A stretch of 52,825 bases of DNA from Streptomyces jeddahensis (GTDB lineage Bacteria > Actinomycetota > Actinomycetes > Streptomycetales > Streptomycetaceae): the NCBI RefSeq assembly GCF_001642995.1, contig NZ_LOHS01000100.1:1-52825 (forward strand). Direction: 5' to 3'. The stretch's first letter is position 1. Every line of letters starts with the position of its first letter. Made by a program: the position numbers and the translations under genes. Under the pieces are notes generated by a model. It saw nothing but the letters and a program-made list of their open reading frames with translations, was not told the origin of the DNA and did no database searches. Below are positions 1 through 7,784 of the stretch, piece by piece.

Positions 1-135
1 GCTGCTGCGGTGCAGGCGGCTCAGGCTTGGGCTGCTCAGGCTCCGGCTGCTGCGGTGCAGGCTGCTCAGGCTTGGGCTGCTCAGGCTCCGGCTGCTGCGG
101 TGCAGGCGGCTCAGGCTTGGGCTGCTCAGGCTCCG
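1..135 (-). repeat. 45-bp tandem repeat in the DUF6777 tail
   Basis: Three 45-bp units (1-45, 46-90, 91-135) are nearly identical, differing at one position, and encode the 15-residue unit QPEPEQPKPEPPAPQ. The array probably continues beyond the window. A second, less regular duplication coding for Glu/Gln/Arg-rich sequence lies at about 178-270. In-frame repeats of this kind change copy number easily. Confidence 0.9.
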
Positions 136-1483
136 GCTGCTGCGGCTGCTGCTCCTCAGGCCTAGGCTGCTCAGGCTGCTGCTCCTCGGGCTGCTGCTCC
201 TCGCGCCTCTGCTCCTCTTCAGGCTGCTGCTCCTCGGGCTGCTGCTCCTCGCGCCTCTGCTCCTCTTCGTCCTGCTTCGGGCCCTCCTCTCGCTTCGGGC
301 CCTCCTCCCGCTCCTCCTCCTGCTTCTTCTTGTCTTCCTGCTTCTTCTTCTCGTCCTCCTGCTTCTTCTTGTCCTCCTCCTGCTTCTTCTCGTCCTCCTC
401 CTGCTTCGGCTCCTCGTCCTCCCGCCTCGGCTCCTCCTCCCGCCTCTGCTTCTCCTCGTCCTCCTGCTTCGGCTCCGACGTGCCCGGGGGCGGGATCGTC
501 TCCTTCTCCGTAGGGAACGGCCTCTTGGGCGCAGCCGTCTCCTTGTCGTGCGCTCCCGTCTTGTCGCCGCTCTTCCGGGCGATCCACTCGTCGTTCTCCG
601 GGTCGTGGACGACGAACTCCTTCACCGGTTTGGGCGCGGGCACCACGACGACGGTGTTCGTCGGCTGGTAGCCCGGCCAGGAGTCGCCGGTGCTCTTGGG
701 GGCCTTCTTCTGCGCGACCGGCGGCTTGAGCGGGTTGCCGCAGGCGCAGCGCACCCGTGGCACGCCGCGGTCGTCGACGAGGACCGCGGTGCCCGCCTGC
801 AGCACCGCCTGATAAGGAGTGGCGACGCCGTCCCGGAAGCCGTGGTTGGTGACCCGGGTGTCCGCCCGCAGTTGAACGGGCGTGAGGCCGCGCAGATACG
901 CAGGGACTTCGGAGGGGGCGATGCCCAGCGCCGAGGCGAACGCGTTGTTCTTCGCCGAATCCTTCTGGAGCGCACTGATCTGCTTCTCCACGTCGCAGCT
1001 GGCCACGCTCCGCGTACCGCCGTAGAGGCCCGGAGCGTTGCCGTCCACGCCCTTCGCCACGTTGCCTGTGGCCTCTGACGTGTCGGTCGGCGAGGGCCTC
1101 GGCGGCGGCGGGGCGCTCTTCCGTGCCGTCGACTCCGTGAACGGGTCCGGCCCGGTGCTCGCGGCGGGCTGGAGGAAGATCTCACCCTGCTGCTGGTTCG
1201 ACGTACCGTCGGGCCGGGTGAAGACGACGATCAGCGCCACCGCCGCGACGATGGCGGCGGCGATGGTCGCCACCCGGGGCACCGACCTCCACCAGGGGCG
1301 ACGAGGGCCTTCGCCGGCGCCGCCCCCTCGACCGCGGCCCCGGCCTCCTCCGCCCGGCGGCTCACCCGTGGGAGGCCTGGCACCGCTGGGCGGGGGCGGT
1401 GTGCGATGTCGCTGTGAGGGGCCCGAGAGCGGACCTGTCGGGGGGCCTGTGGGGCGCTCGGACGGCGGAGGTTCGACGTTCAC
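1..1483 (-). CDS. DUF6777 domain protein, membrane-anchored, 3' end beyond window
   Basis: This frame stays open from a GTG at 1483 to the window edge, so about 494 residues are visible and the C-terminus is missing. A ribosome site (GGGGAGAG) lies just upstream of the GTG. The N-terminus is Pro/Gly/Arg-rich, followed by one hydrophobic segment at about residues 70-90 (VATIAAAIVAAVALIVVF). Next comes a globular region containing GLYGGTRSVASCDVEKQI, PAYLRGLTPVQLRADTRV and VDDRGVPRVRCACGNPL, which I recognise as the streptomycete DUF6777 type. The rest is a long charged Glu/Lys/Arg/Gln tail that turns into Pro-Glu-Gln repeats. The topology suggests an exported domain and tail on a single anchor. 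The function is unknown. It is divergent from the streptophobe gene and near a kinase/FHA-transporter operon, so a signalling or envelope role is an inference. Confidence 0.8.
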   Translation of the reverse strand, partial: MNVEPPPSERPTGPPTGPLSGPSQRHRTPPPPSGARPPTGEPPGGGGRGRGRGGGAGEGPRRPWWRSVPRVATIAAAIVAAVALIVVFTRPDGTSNQQQGEIFLQPAASTGPDPFTESTARKSAPPPPRPSPTDTSEATGNVAKGVDGNAPGLYGGTRSVASCDVEKQISALQKDSAKNNAFASALGIAPSEVPAYLRGLTPVQLRADTRVTNHGFRDGVATPYQAVLQAGTAVLVDDRGVPRVRCACGNPLKPPVAQKKAPKSTGDSWPGYQPTNTVVVVPAPKPVKEFVVHDPENDEWIARKSGDKTGAHDKETAAPKRPFPTEKETIPPPGTSEPKQEDEEKQRREEEPRREDEEPKQEEDEKKQEEDKKKQEDEKKKQEDKKKQEEEREEGPKREEGPKQDEEEQRREEQQPEEQQPEEEQRREEQQPEEQQPEQPRPEEQQPQQPEPEQPKPEPPAPQQPEPEQPKPEQPAPQQPEPEQPKPEPPAPQQ

Positions 1484-1984
1484 GAGCTCTCTCCCCTGCT
1501 TGGGGGCCTGCGGTTCTTCAGGCCGCATAGGGCCTGCGGTGCTCCCGCGGCGGGGCGGCGGCACTCCGCGCGGCGGATGCACCGGCGCGGCAGGCGTCCC
1601 GGAGCGGAAGCGTTCCAATGAGGCGGAACGGTCCTCCGCAGCAGAGGTTCTTCGACGCAGAAGCCAACGTGAAAGCCCGGACCCGGCCCGGATCGGCCCG
1701 GGAACCCTGCCCCCGGCGCGGCGCCCCGGACACCCGTACACCGCCCGGAAACCCGGCCCCCGGGGAAGGCTGAGAACCATGCGGCCAGAAGGCCATGCGT
1801 CACTCTTCCCTCTGCATCCATTGTGTGCGCCCGCTCTCGGCGGCCCGCAAGTCGACCTGTGCGTCTTCAAGTCGACGTGTGCGGCCCCGCCCGCAAGCCG
1901 ACCTGTGCGCCTGTGCCGCCCGCAAGCCGACGCGGTCGGCTCTCCCGAGGGGCGGGTCTGCGACATGCTGCTTAGCGTGACAGC
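1484..1984. promoter_or_regulatory. Divergent intergenic region with four imperfect repeats
   Basis: No convincing gene lies here; the open frames lack sensible starts and known motifs. The region separates the divergent DUF6777 and streptophobe genes, so it should hold both promoters. Near the streptophobe side, four related sequences begin with CAAG at 1848, 1868, 1894 and 1923 (CAAGTCGACCTGTGCG and variants), spaced 20, 26 and 29 bp. They could bind a regulator or be a decayed minisatellite. Confidence 0.45.
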
Positions 1985-3334
1985 GTGAGCGGCGAGACAC
2001 CGACTGACCGGGCAGGCGCCCAGGACGCCTCCCACCAGCAGCGGAGGAGCGCCCCCGGCCACCAGCAGGCCCGCCACGGCTGGCTCGAGGCCCTCGTGAC
2101 GGTGCTCGCCGGGCTCCTCGTCATGGCCGTCGTCGCGGCACTCGGCTTGTGGGCTGCCGACGCGTCCCGCCTTCCGGGGGCGGCGTTCCCCCGTGTCGTG
2201 GCGGGCGTGGTCGTGATGGCGGTCGGCGGCTCCCTACGTTTCTCGGGTGACGCCGGGGCGCTGGCCGAGACGCGTGCCGAACTGTCCGTGATCCCGCTGT
2301 CGGTGACGCTCGCCGGTGCCCTCGTGATCGCCGCCGGGATCCTGCGGCCGCTGCGTCACCGGGCGGTCGCCGGGGCCCGCGAACTGGCGGGGTGGGCCGG
2401 CCGCCTCGTGATCCTGTGGGTCCTGGCCCTCGTCGGCCTGTCGTTCCTGGCGCGTCAGACGTTCGCCGTGCCCGCGGGGAGCGAGACGCTGAGCGATCTC
2501 GGTGACCTACTGGACATCTCGCCCACGATCGGGTTCGAGACGGATCTGCCCCTCACGCTCGTCTTCGGGCTGCTGTGGCTGGTCGGCCTGTTCCTGCTGA
2601 CCCTGCTGGTGTCCCGTAAGGCGCCTCTTCCGGCCCGTCTGGTGCGCTTCCAGGAGACGGTACGGCCGGCTGCGTTCGCGATGGTCGTCCTGCTCCTGGT
2701 GTGCGTGGTCCTGGGTGCGGTCATCGGGCTGGTATCGGCGGCGACCCAGGGAGGTGCCGCCGACAAGCTCGCCGTGATCCTGCTCTGCCTGCCGAATCTG
2801 ACGTGGCTCGGCCTGACCATCGGTCTCGGCGCCACCTGGGAGGGCCGCGTCGAAGGGCAGCCGTTCGAACTGCCCATACCGCAAGCGCTGGACACCGTGC
2901 TGCGCAACGCAGACGATCCCACGCTCAACCTGCGCAGCCTCACCGAGATCGACGGCCGCTGGTGGTGGCTGGCGGTGGCCGCCGGGATCCTCGTCCCGGC
3001 CTGCGCCTTCCTGATGGCGGCCCGGTCACCGGCCCGTATGCGGGCCTGGCAGCACGCGGTGCACATGGCGGTGGCGCTGACCCTGACGGTGCTCACCATC
3101 TGTCTCGTCGGACGGGTCTCGGCGCACTTCGCCCTGTCGGTCCTGGGCATCGAGGACCTCGGCGGAGGGCTGTCAGGAGAGGTGTCGCTGCGCCCCCAGC
3201 CCTGGACCGCGCTCGGCTTCGCCGTGCTGTGGGGGTTCATCGGCGGCTTTCTGGGCGCTCTGCTCGCCCGGCCGGTCCAGCGTCGGGGCGAGATCAGGGC
3301 CGCCGGCCGCCCCGCCGCGGCACACCGGGCCTGA
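1985..3334 (+). CDS. Streptophobe family integral membrane protein
   Basis: A 449-residue protein starting with GTG. After a hydrophilic N-terminus of about 35 residues it has roughly nine to ten hydrophobic segments spread through the chain, for example LEALVTVLAGLLVMAVVAAL near residue 35 and a final one near residues 410-430. Features such as VMAVGGSLRFSGDAGALAET followed by IPLSVTLAGALV match the family named streptophobe, a polytopic protein common in Streptomyces and of unknown role. The stop codon lies inside the first unit of a 9-bp repeat array. The neighbouring operon on the other strand encodes a kinase and an FHA-ABC transporter; a shared role is only inferred. There is no catalytic motif to point to a reaction. 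Confidence 0.75.
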   Translation: MSGETPTDRAGAQDASHQQRRSAPGHQQARHGWLEALVTVLAGLLVMAVVAALGLWAADASRLPGAAFPRVVAGVVVMAVGGSLRFSGDAGALAETRAELSVIPLSVTLAGALVIAAGILRPLRHRAVAGARELAGWAGRLVILWVLALVGLSFLARQTFAVPAGSETLSDLGDLLDISPTIGFETDLPLTLVFGLLWLVGLFLLTLLVSRKAPLPARLVRFQETVRPAAFAMVVLLLVCVVLGAVIGLVSAATQGGAADKLAVILLCLPNLTWLGLTIGLGATWEGRVEGQPFELPIPQALDTVLRNADDPTLNLRSLTEIDGRWWWLAVAAGILVPACAFLMAARSPARMRAWQHAVHMAVALTLTVLTICLVGRVSAHFALSVLGIEDLGGGLSGEVSLRPQPWTALGFAVLWGFIGGFLGALLARPVQRRGEIRAAGRPAAAHRA

Positions 3335-3425
3335 CCGGCCTGACCCGCATAACCCGCCTAACCGACCTAACCGGCCTGACCCATCTGACCCACCTGACCG
3401 GGCCTGACCGGGCCTGACCGGGCCT
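3331..3425. repeat. Degenerate 9/10-bp CTGACC minisatellite
   Basis: Seven 9-bp units of the form CTGACCGGC, CTGACCCGC, CTAACCGGC are followed by three 10-bp units CTGACCGGGC. The array starts at the streptophobe stop codon and lies in the 187-bp gap before the convergent kinase gene. It has no hairpin of terminator type. Confidence 0.85.
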
Positions 3426-3521
3426 GAACTTCTAGCGGGCAGGACGAGGGGCCTGCCCGGCCCGCCCCGCGCTCCGGCAAGACCGCTCCGCCCTCCGGCA
3501 AGACCGGCCCCGCAACGGGCC

Positions 3522-4541
3522 CTACCTAGCCAGATACGGGAACACCGGCCGAGCCCAGCGTGGGGGTTCCGGAGGCGGCCCCGGACGGACGGGCGCGGCG
3601 ACGACCCGCATGTCGACCTCGGTCGGCGCATGGCCGCCCTTGCCGGCGGCGGCCGTCGCCGCCGCGCGCAGTGCGGCAACGAACTCAAGGCAGGAGCCGT
3701 AGCGGTCGTCGGGGGTCTTGGCCAGGGCCTTCGCCATGACGCCGTCGACGGCGGGGGGCAGGTCCGGCTGCTTCTCCGTCAGCGGAGGCGGCTGGTCGTA
3801 CTGGTGTGCCCAGAGCAGCGCCATGTCCTCCTCGCGCTGGAAGGGCGGCTTCCCGGTCAGGGTTTCGTAGACGACGCAGGCGAGGCTGTAGACGTCGCAT
3901 CTGCCGTCCACAGGGCGGCCGGAGATCTGTTCCGGTGCGACATAGTCGAGCGTGCCGACGAACTCGCCCACGGTGGTGAACCCGGTGAGCGACAGGGATT
4001 TCTTGGTCAGCCCGAAGTCCGTGAGGTAGACGTGCTCGGGATGGTCGATGTCGGTGCCCTTGGCGACCAGGATGTTGCCGGGCTTGACGTCCCGGTGGAC
4101 CAGGTTGTGTTCATGGGCGGCGTCGAGCGCGGACGCCACCTGGGCGGCGATGCGGATCGCGGTCGCGGCGGGCAGCGCGCCGTCCCGGTCGAGCATGGCT
4201 CGCAGGTCCACACCCGAGACGTAGCGCATGGCGATGTACAGGACGCCTTCGGTCTCGCCGGCCTCGAAGATCGGCACGATGTGGGGATGGTCGATGGCGG
4301 CGGCCACACGGGACTCGTGCGTGAATCGGCGACGGAACGTGTCGTTGCGGGCGAGCTCGGGGGCGAGCAGTTTGAGCGCGACGGTGCGGTCGAGGCGCAG
4401 GTCCTTGGCGCAGAAGACGACGGCCATGCCGCCGCGGCCGATCTCGCGTTCCACCCGGTAGCCCGCGATCTGCTTGCCGATCAGCCCGGAGGGCCGGCCG
4501 GAGTACACGCTCATGTCGTCTTCGTTCGGTGACGAGCTCAT
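3522..4541 (-). CDS. Soluble Hanks-type Ser/Thr protein kinase
   Basis: A 339-residue kinase. It shows the glycine loop IGRGGMAVVF (about 34-43), the ATP-binding Lys57 in VALK, the catalytic loop HRDVKPGN (149-156), the DFG motif at 175-177 and an APE motif at 202-204. The activation loop is rich in Ser/Thr (SLSLTGFTT), as in autophosphorylating kinases. After the domain only about 45 Pro/Ala-rich residues remain, with no transmembrane helix or PASTA domain, so it should be cytosolic, unlike PknB. An alternative ATG lies 27 bases into the gene. It is the third gene of an operon, starting 6 bases after the SH3-like gene. The FHA-ABC protein upstream is a likely substrate, by analogy with mycobacterial PknF and Rv1747. 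Confidence 0.92.
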   Translation of the reverse strand: MSSSPNEDDMSVYSGRPSGLIGKQIAGYRVEREIGRGGMAVVFCAKDLRLDRTVALKLLAPELARNDTFRRRFTHESRVAAAIDHPHIVPIFEAGETEGVLYIAMRYVSGVDLRAMLDRDGALPAATAIRIAAQVASALDAAHEHNLVHRDVKPGNILVAKGTDIDHPEHVYLTDFGLTKKSLSLTGFTTVGEFVGTLDYVAPEQISGRPVDGRCDVYSLACVVYETLTGKPPFQREEDMALLWAHQYDQPPPLTEKQPDLPPAVDGVMAKALAKTPDDRYGSCLEFVAALRAAATAAAGKGGHAPTEVDMRVVAAPVRPGPPPEPPRWARPVFPYLAR

Positions 4542-4547
4542 GGAGCG

Positions 4548-5264
4548 TCACCGCCCGCCCGGCGGGCCCTCGCCCGAGGGCGCCGGATCGTCCGTGACGG
4601 GTGGAATCACGCGGGTCGGCTCGCGACGGGAGTCGCCGCCCTGCGCTGTCCCGCCCGGCTCGCCCCCGACCGCCCGCGCCGCCCCCGTCGGCCCCTCGGG
4701 GTACGCGCCTCCGGCCCAGTCGATCCCCGATCTCGTCTCCTCCGCACCGGCCGGTCCTCCGCTCTCCGCGGCCTGGATCCGGGGTTCGCCCGTGGTCGCA
4801 TACGTGGTCAGATGTGTGCCGTCGCTGTAGACCCACCGTTCGTGCTCGGCGTCGTACAGCCAGGTGCCCTCGCCGTCGACGACCATCCCCACGCGCAGGC
4901 CGCGGGTGCGGCTGCGGAAGGTCTCGCCGTCGATGCGGCCGGCCATCAGGTCCTCGGTCGCACGGCGGTAGCGGCCCAGCTGGTCCTCGGCCCTGGCCAG
5001 CAGCGGCCGCGGGTCCGCCGTGCGGGCGAGCGGGCTGCTCGCGGCCGGCGGCTCCTGCGGTACGGCGACCAGGAGCCGGCCGTCGACCCAGCCCGACCAG
5101 CCGTTGGAGCAGACGATCCGGCCCCAGTCGCCGCGCCGGTCGACCAGCTGGACCGGCAGCAGCGCGTCGAGCGCGGCCGTCGGGCCCGTGGCCTCCGGGG
5201 TCGCCCAGGCGGGCAGTCCGTCCTGAGGGACCACATGGGTGGGCCGGAAGTCCGTCGTGGTCAT
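4548..5264 (-). CDS. SH3-like domain protein between FHA-ABC transporter and kinase
   Basis: The 238-residue protein begins at an ATG at 5264; the longer open frame upstream is a shadow of the ABC gene. Residues 1-70 (LLPVQLVDRRGDWGRIVC, NGWSGWVDGRLLV) look like a bacterial SH3-type fold. A middle part has helices and a short region with WLYDAEHERWVYSDGTHL, which resembles a beta-sheet module of two short Trp-containing strands. The C-terminal third is disordered and rich in Gly, Pro and Glu. It has no signal peptide or membrane helix. It lies 11 bases after the transporter and 6 bases before the kinase, so the three are co-transcribed. I infer an adaptor or regulatory role in kinase-to-transporter signalling; no enzyme motif is present. 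Confidence 0.75.
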   Translation of the reverse strand: MTTTDFRPTHVVPQDGLPAWATPEATGPTAALDALLPVQLVDRRGDWGRIVCSNGWSGWVDGRLLVAVPQEPPAASSPLARTADPRPLLARAEDQLGRYRRATEDLMAGRIDGETFRSRTRGLRVGMVVDGEGTWLYDAEHERWVYSDGTHLTTYATTGEPRIQAAESGGPAGAEETRSGIDWAGGAYPEGPTGAARAVGGEPGGTAQGGDSRREPTRVIPPVTDDPAPSGEGPPGGR

Positions 5265-5275
5265 CGCACGTGCTC

Positions 5276-7678
5276 CTACTTCCGCATCAGGGCCGGTTCG
5301 CGCCGCCGCAACAGCCGCATGACGGCGAAACCGAAGACAGCCGCGAGAACGACGAGCATGCCCGTGTTCAGCAGCCACGCCCCCGCCGTGTGCGCGAACA
5401 TCGGATCGTCCGTCAGGTCGCCCGGTACGGTCCTGGCCAGCCCCACGGTTCCCGCCATCGCGGCCACCGCCCACCGGGAGGGCATCAGCCACGCCAGTTG
5501 CTCGAGCCCGGGAACGCCGTGCAGGTCCAGCAGCAGACCGCAGAACACGACCTGGACGATGGCGAGCAGCACCAGCAGCGGCATCGTCACCTCCTCCTTG
5601 CGGACCAGGGCGGAGACCAGGAGGCCGAGCATCATCGACGTGAACGCCAGCAGCGCCACGGCCACGATGATCTCCAGCAGCGGCGGCATGAGCACCCCGT
5701 CGTCGCGCGGCGCGTTCAGATCGACGCCGAACAGCGCCACCAGGGTCAGGACGACGGCCTGCGCCACCGTGACGGTGCCGAGCACGACGACCTTGGACAT
5801 CAGATACGCGGATCTGGATAGCCCGACCGCGCGTTCGCGCTGGTAGATCACGCGTTCCTTGACCAGCTCGCGTACGGCGGTCGAGGCACCCGTCAGGACC
5901 GCGCCGACGCAGAGGATGAGCAGCGCGTTGATCGCGGTCTCGGAGGTGAGCCTGCTTCCGCCGAGAGCGCGGGCCATGACGCCCATCACGAACGGCAGGG
6001 CGATCATGATGGCGAGGAAGATCCGGTCGGCGCTGAGCACGGCCGCGTACCGCCGCACCAGCGTGCGCAGCTGCGCCCCCCAGCTCTGCGGCTTCGGCGG
6101 TGCGCCGACGGCCGGGGCACCGGCGGTCTCGGGTGCGCCCGGCTGCGCGGTGGAGTCGCCGATGTACGTCAGGTGGAACGCCGAGCGCCGGTACTCCCCC
6201 GCCCAGTCGCGCCCCCGGTCGTTCTCGAAGGCCTCGAAGGCCTCGGGCCAGTGCCGGAAGCCGAAGAAGCGCAGGGCGTCCCGCGGCGGGCCGTAGTAGG
6301 CGATCCTGCCGCCCGGGGCGAGCACCAGGAGGCGGTCGCACACGTCGAGGCTGAGGACGCTGTGCGTGACGACGATGACCGTGTGGCCGTGGTCGGCGAG
6401 CCCGCGCAGCATGTGCATCACCGAGCGGTCCATGCCGGGGTCGAGGCCGGACGTCGGCTCGTCGAGGAAGAGCAGCGAGGGCTTGGTCAGCAGCTCGAGC
6501 GCGACGCTCACGCGCTTGCGCTGGCCGCCCGAGAGGCTGTGGATCGGCTGGCCGGCGCGCTCCTCCAGGCCCAGCTCACGGAGGACCTCGTCGACGCGCT
6601 CCCACCGCTCCGCAGGGGCGGTGTCCTGCGGAAAGCGCAGCTCGGCCGCGTATCCGAGTGCCCGGCGGACGGTCAGCTGCGTGTGCATGATGTCGTCCTG
6701 CGGCACGAGGCCGATGCGCTGACGGAGCTCGGCGTAGTCGTGGTACAGGTCGCGGCCGTCGTACAGCACCGTGCCGTGGTCGGCGGGGCGCTGCCCTGTG
6801 AGTGCGTTGAGGAGGGTGGACTTTCCGGCGCCGCTGGGGCCGACGACGGCGAGCAGGCTCTTCTCGCTGACGGGGAAGGAGACTCCGTCGAGGAGCGTCT
6901 GGCGGCCTCCGTCGACCGCGACCGTCAGATCATGGACGTCCAGCGAGACCTCGCCGGTGTCGACGTACTCCTGCAGCTGGTCGCCGACGAGGCAGAACGC
7001 CGTGTGGCCGATGCCCACGATGTCGCCCTCGGAGACCGGTGCGTGGTCGACCGGCTGGCCGTTGAGAAAGGTGCCGTTGTGGCTGCCGAGGTCGGCGATC
7101 TCGTACGTTCCGTCGTGGTGGACGTGCAGTTCGGCGTGGCGGCGTGAGACCACCAGATCGTCGATGACGAGGTCGTTGTCGTCGGCGCGGCCGATCCGGA
7201 CGGTGCGGGCGGGCAGCGGCCGGACCGTGGTCGGCCTGCGGAAGGTGCCCGTGGCGGCGGGAGCGAGGACGGCCGTCGGCCGCTCGGGCTCGTGGGCCGC
7301 CGCGGGACGGGCCTCCTCCACACCGGGCACAGGACCGGCCGCGTCGGAGTCGGGTGCCTCCCGGCCGACGAGGACGGCGCGCGGGCCGTCGGCGGGGTTG
7401 CCGAAGCGGATGACGCTGCCCGGACCCACGCCCTGGACGCGGATCCGCTGACCGTCGGTGTACGTGCCGTTGGTGCTGCCCGTGTCCTCGATCGTCCAGC
7501 CCCCGGCCTCGGCGCGCAGCACCGCGTGGTGCCACGAGACCCGGGCGTCGTCGAGGACGATGTCGCTCATCGGGTCGCGCCCGACGAGATAGTCCCGGCT
7601 CGGATTCATCACCGTCGATCCCGACTCGGTTTCGATGACGAGCTCGGGCGCAGTGGGCGCGACAGGCCGCTCTCCCAT
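5276..7678 (-). CDS. FHA-FHA-ABC transporter, ATPase and permease fused (Rv1747-like)
   Basis: An 800-residue ABC-2 half-transporter. Two forkhead-associated domains come first: FHA1 (about 10-105, with LVGRD and STNGT) and FHA2 (about 158-230, with RIGR, SRRH and SHNGT). Both keep phosphothreonine-binding residues; FHA1 has SWHH in place of the usual SRRH. The ATPase follows with Walker A GPSGAGKST (280-288), signature LSGGQ (382-386), Walker B LLFLDEP (402-408) and the H-loop His439. About six membrane segments fill residues 560-800. The substrate is unknown; family members are exporters of lipid-linked or cell-wall material. The order FHA-ABC, SH3-like, kinase strongly suggests control by Thr phosphorylation. 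No clear ribosome site precedes the ATG, so the transcript may be leaderless or the start may be slightly downstream. Confidence 0.9.
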   Translation of the reverse strand: MGERPVAPTAPELVIETESGSTVMNPSRDYLVGRDPMSDIVLDDARVSWHHAVLRAEAGGWTIEDTGSTNGTYTDGQRIRVQGVGPGSVIRFGNPADGPRAVLVGREAPDSDAAGPVPGVEEARPAAAHEPERPTAVLAPAATGTFRRPTTVRPLPARTVRIGRADDNDLVIDDLVVSRRHAELHVHHDGTYEIADLGSHNGTFLNGQPVDHAPVSEGDIVGIGHTAFCLVGDQLQEYVDTGEVSLDVHDLTVAVDGGRQTLLDGVSFPVSEKSLLAVVGPSGAGKSTLLNALTGQRPADHGTVLYDGRDLYHDYAELRQRIGLVPQDDIMHTQLTVRRALGYAAELRFPQDTAPAERWERVDEVLRELGLEERAGQPIHSLSGGQRKRVSVALELLTKPSLLFLDEPTSGLDPGMDRSVMHMLRGLADHGHTVIVVTHSVLSLDVCDRLLVLAPGGRIAYYGPPRDALRFFGFRHWPEAFEAFENDRGRDWAGEYRRSAFHLTYIGDSTAQPGAPETAGAPAVGAPPKPQSWGAQLRTLVRRYAAVLSADRIFLAIMIALPFVMGVMARALGGSRLTSETAINALLILCVGAVLTGASTAVRELVKERVIYQRERAVGLSRSAYLMSKVVVLGTVTVAQAVVLTLVALFGVDLNAPRDDGVLMPPLLEIIVAVALLAFTSMMLGLLVSALVRKEEVTMPLLVLLAIVQVVFCGLLLDLHGVPGLEQLAWLMPSRWAVAAMAGTVGLARTVPGDLTDDPMFAHTAGAWLLNTGMLVVLAAVFGFAVMRLLRRREPALMRK

Positions 7679-7784
7679 GCCGGAATTCTAACGATTGATC
7701 CATATGTATGCCTGGTCCCCATGAGTGCCTGCGTCGGCTCGCGAGGGCGGTCCACGGCGGGCCGGCCCGCGAAGAAAACGCAGG

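Noticed and set aside
1038..1988. A 316-residue plus-strand gene before the streptophobe gene
   Set aside because: It overlaps DUF6777 antisense, is Arg/Pro-rich without motifs and ends inside the streptophobe start.
4548..6341. A 597-residue open frame over the SH3-like gene
   Set aside because: The part before 5264 is a low-complexity shadow of the FHA-ABC gene; the real start is ATG 5264.
7757..7770. Terminator at the palindrome GCGGGCCGGCCCGC after GH65
   Set aside because: A 14-bp palindrome leaves only a 5-bp stem once a loop is allowed, and the T-run lies before it, not after.
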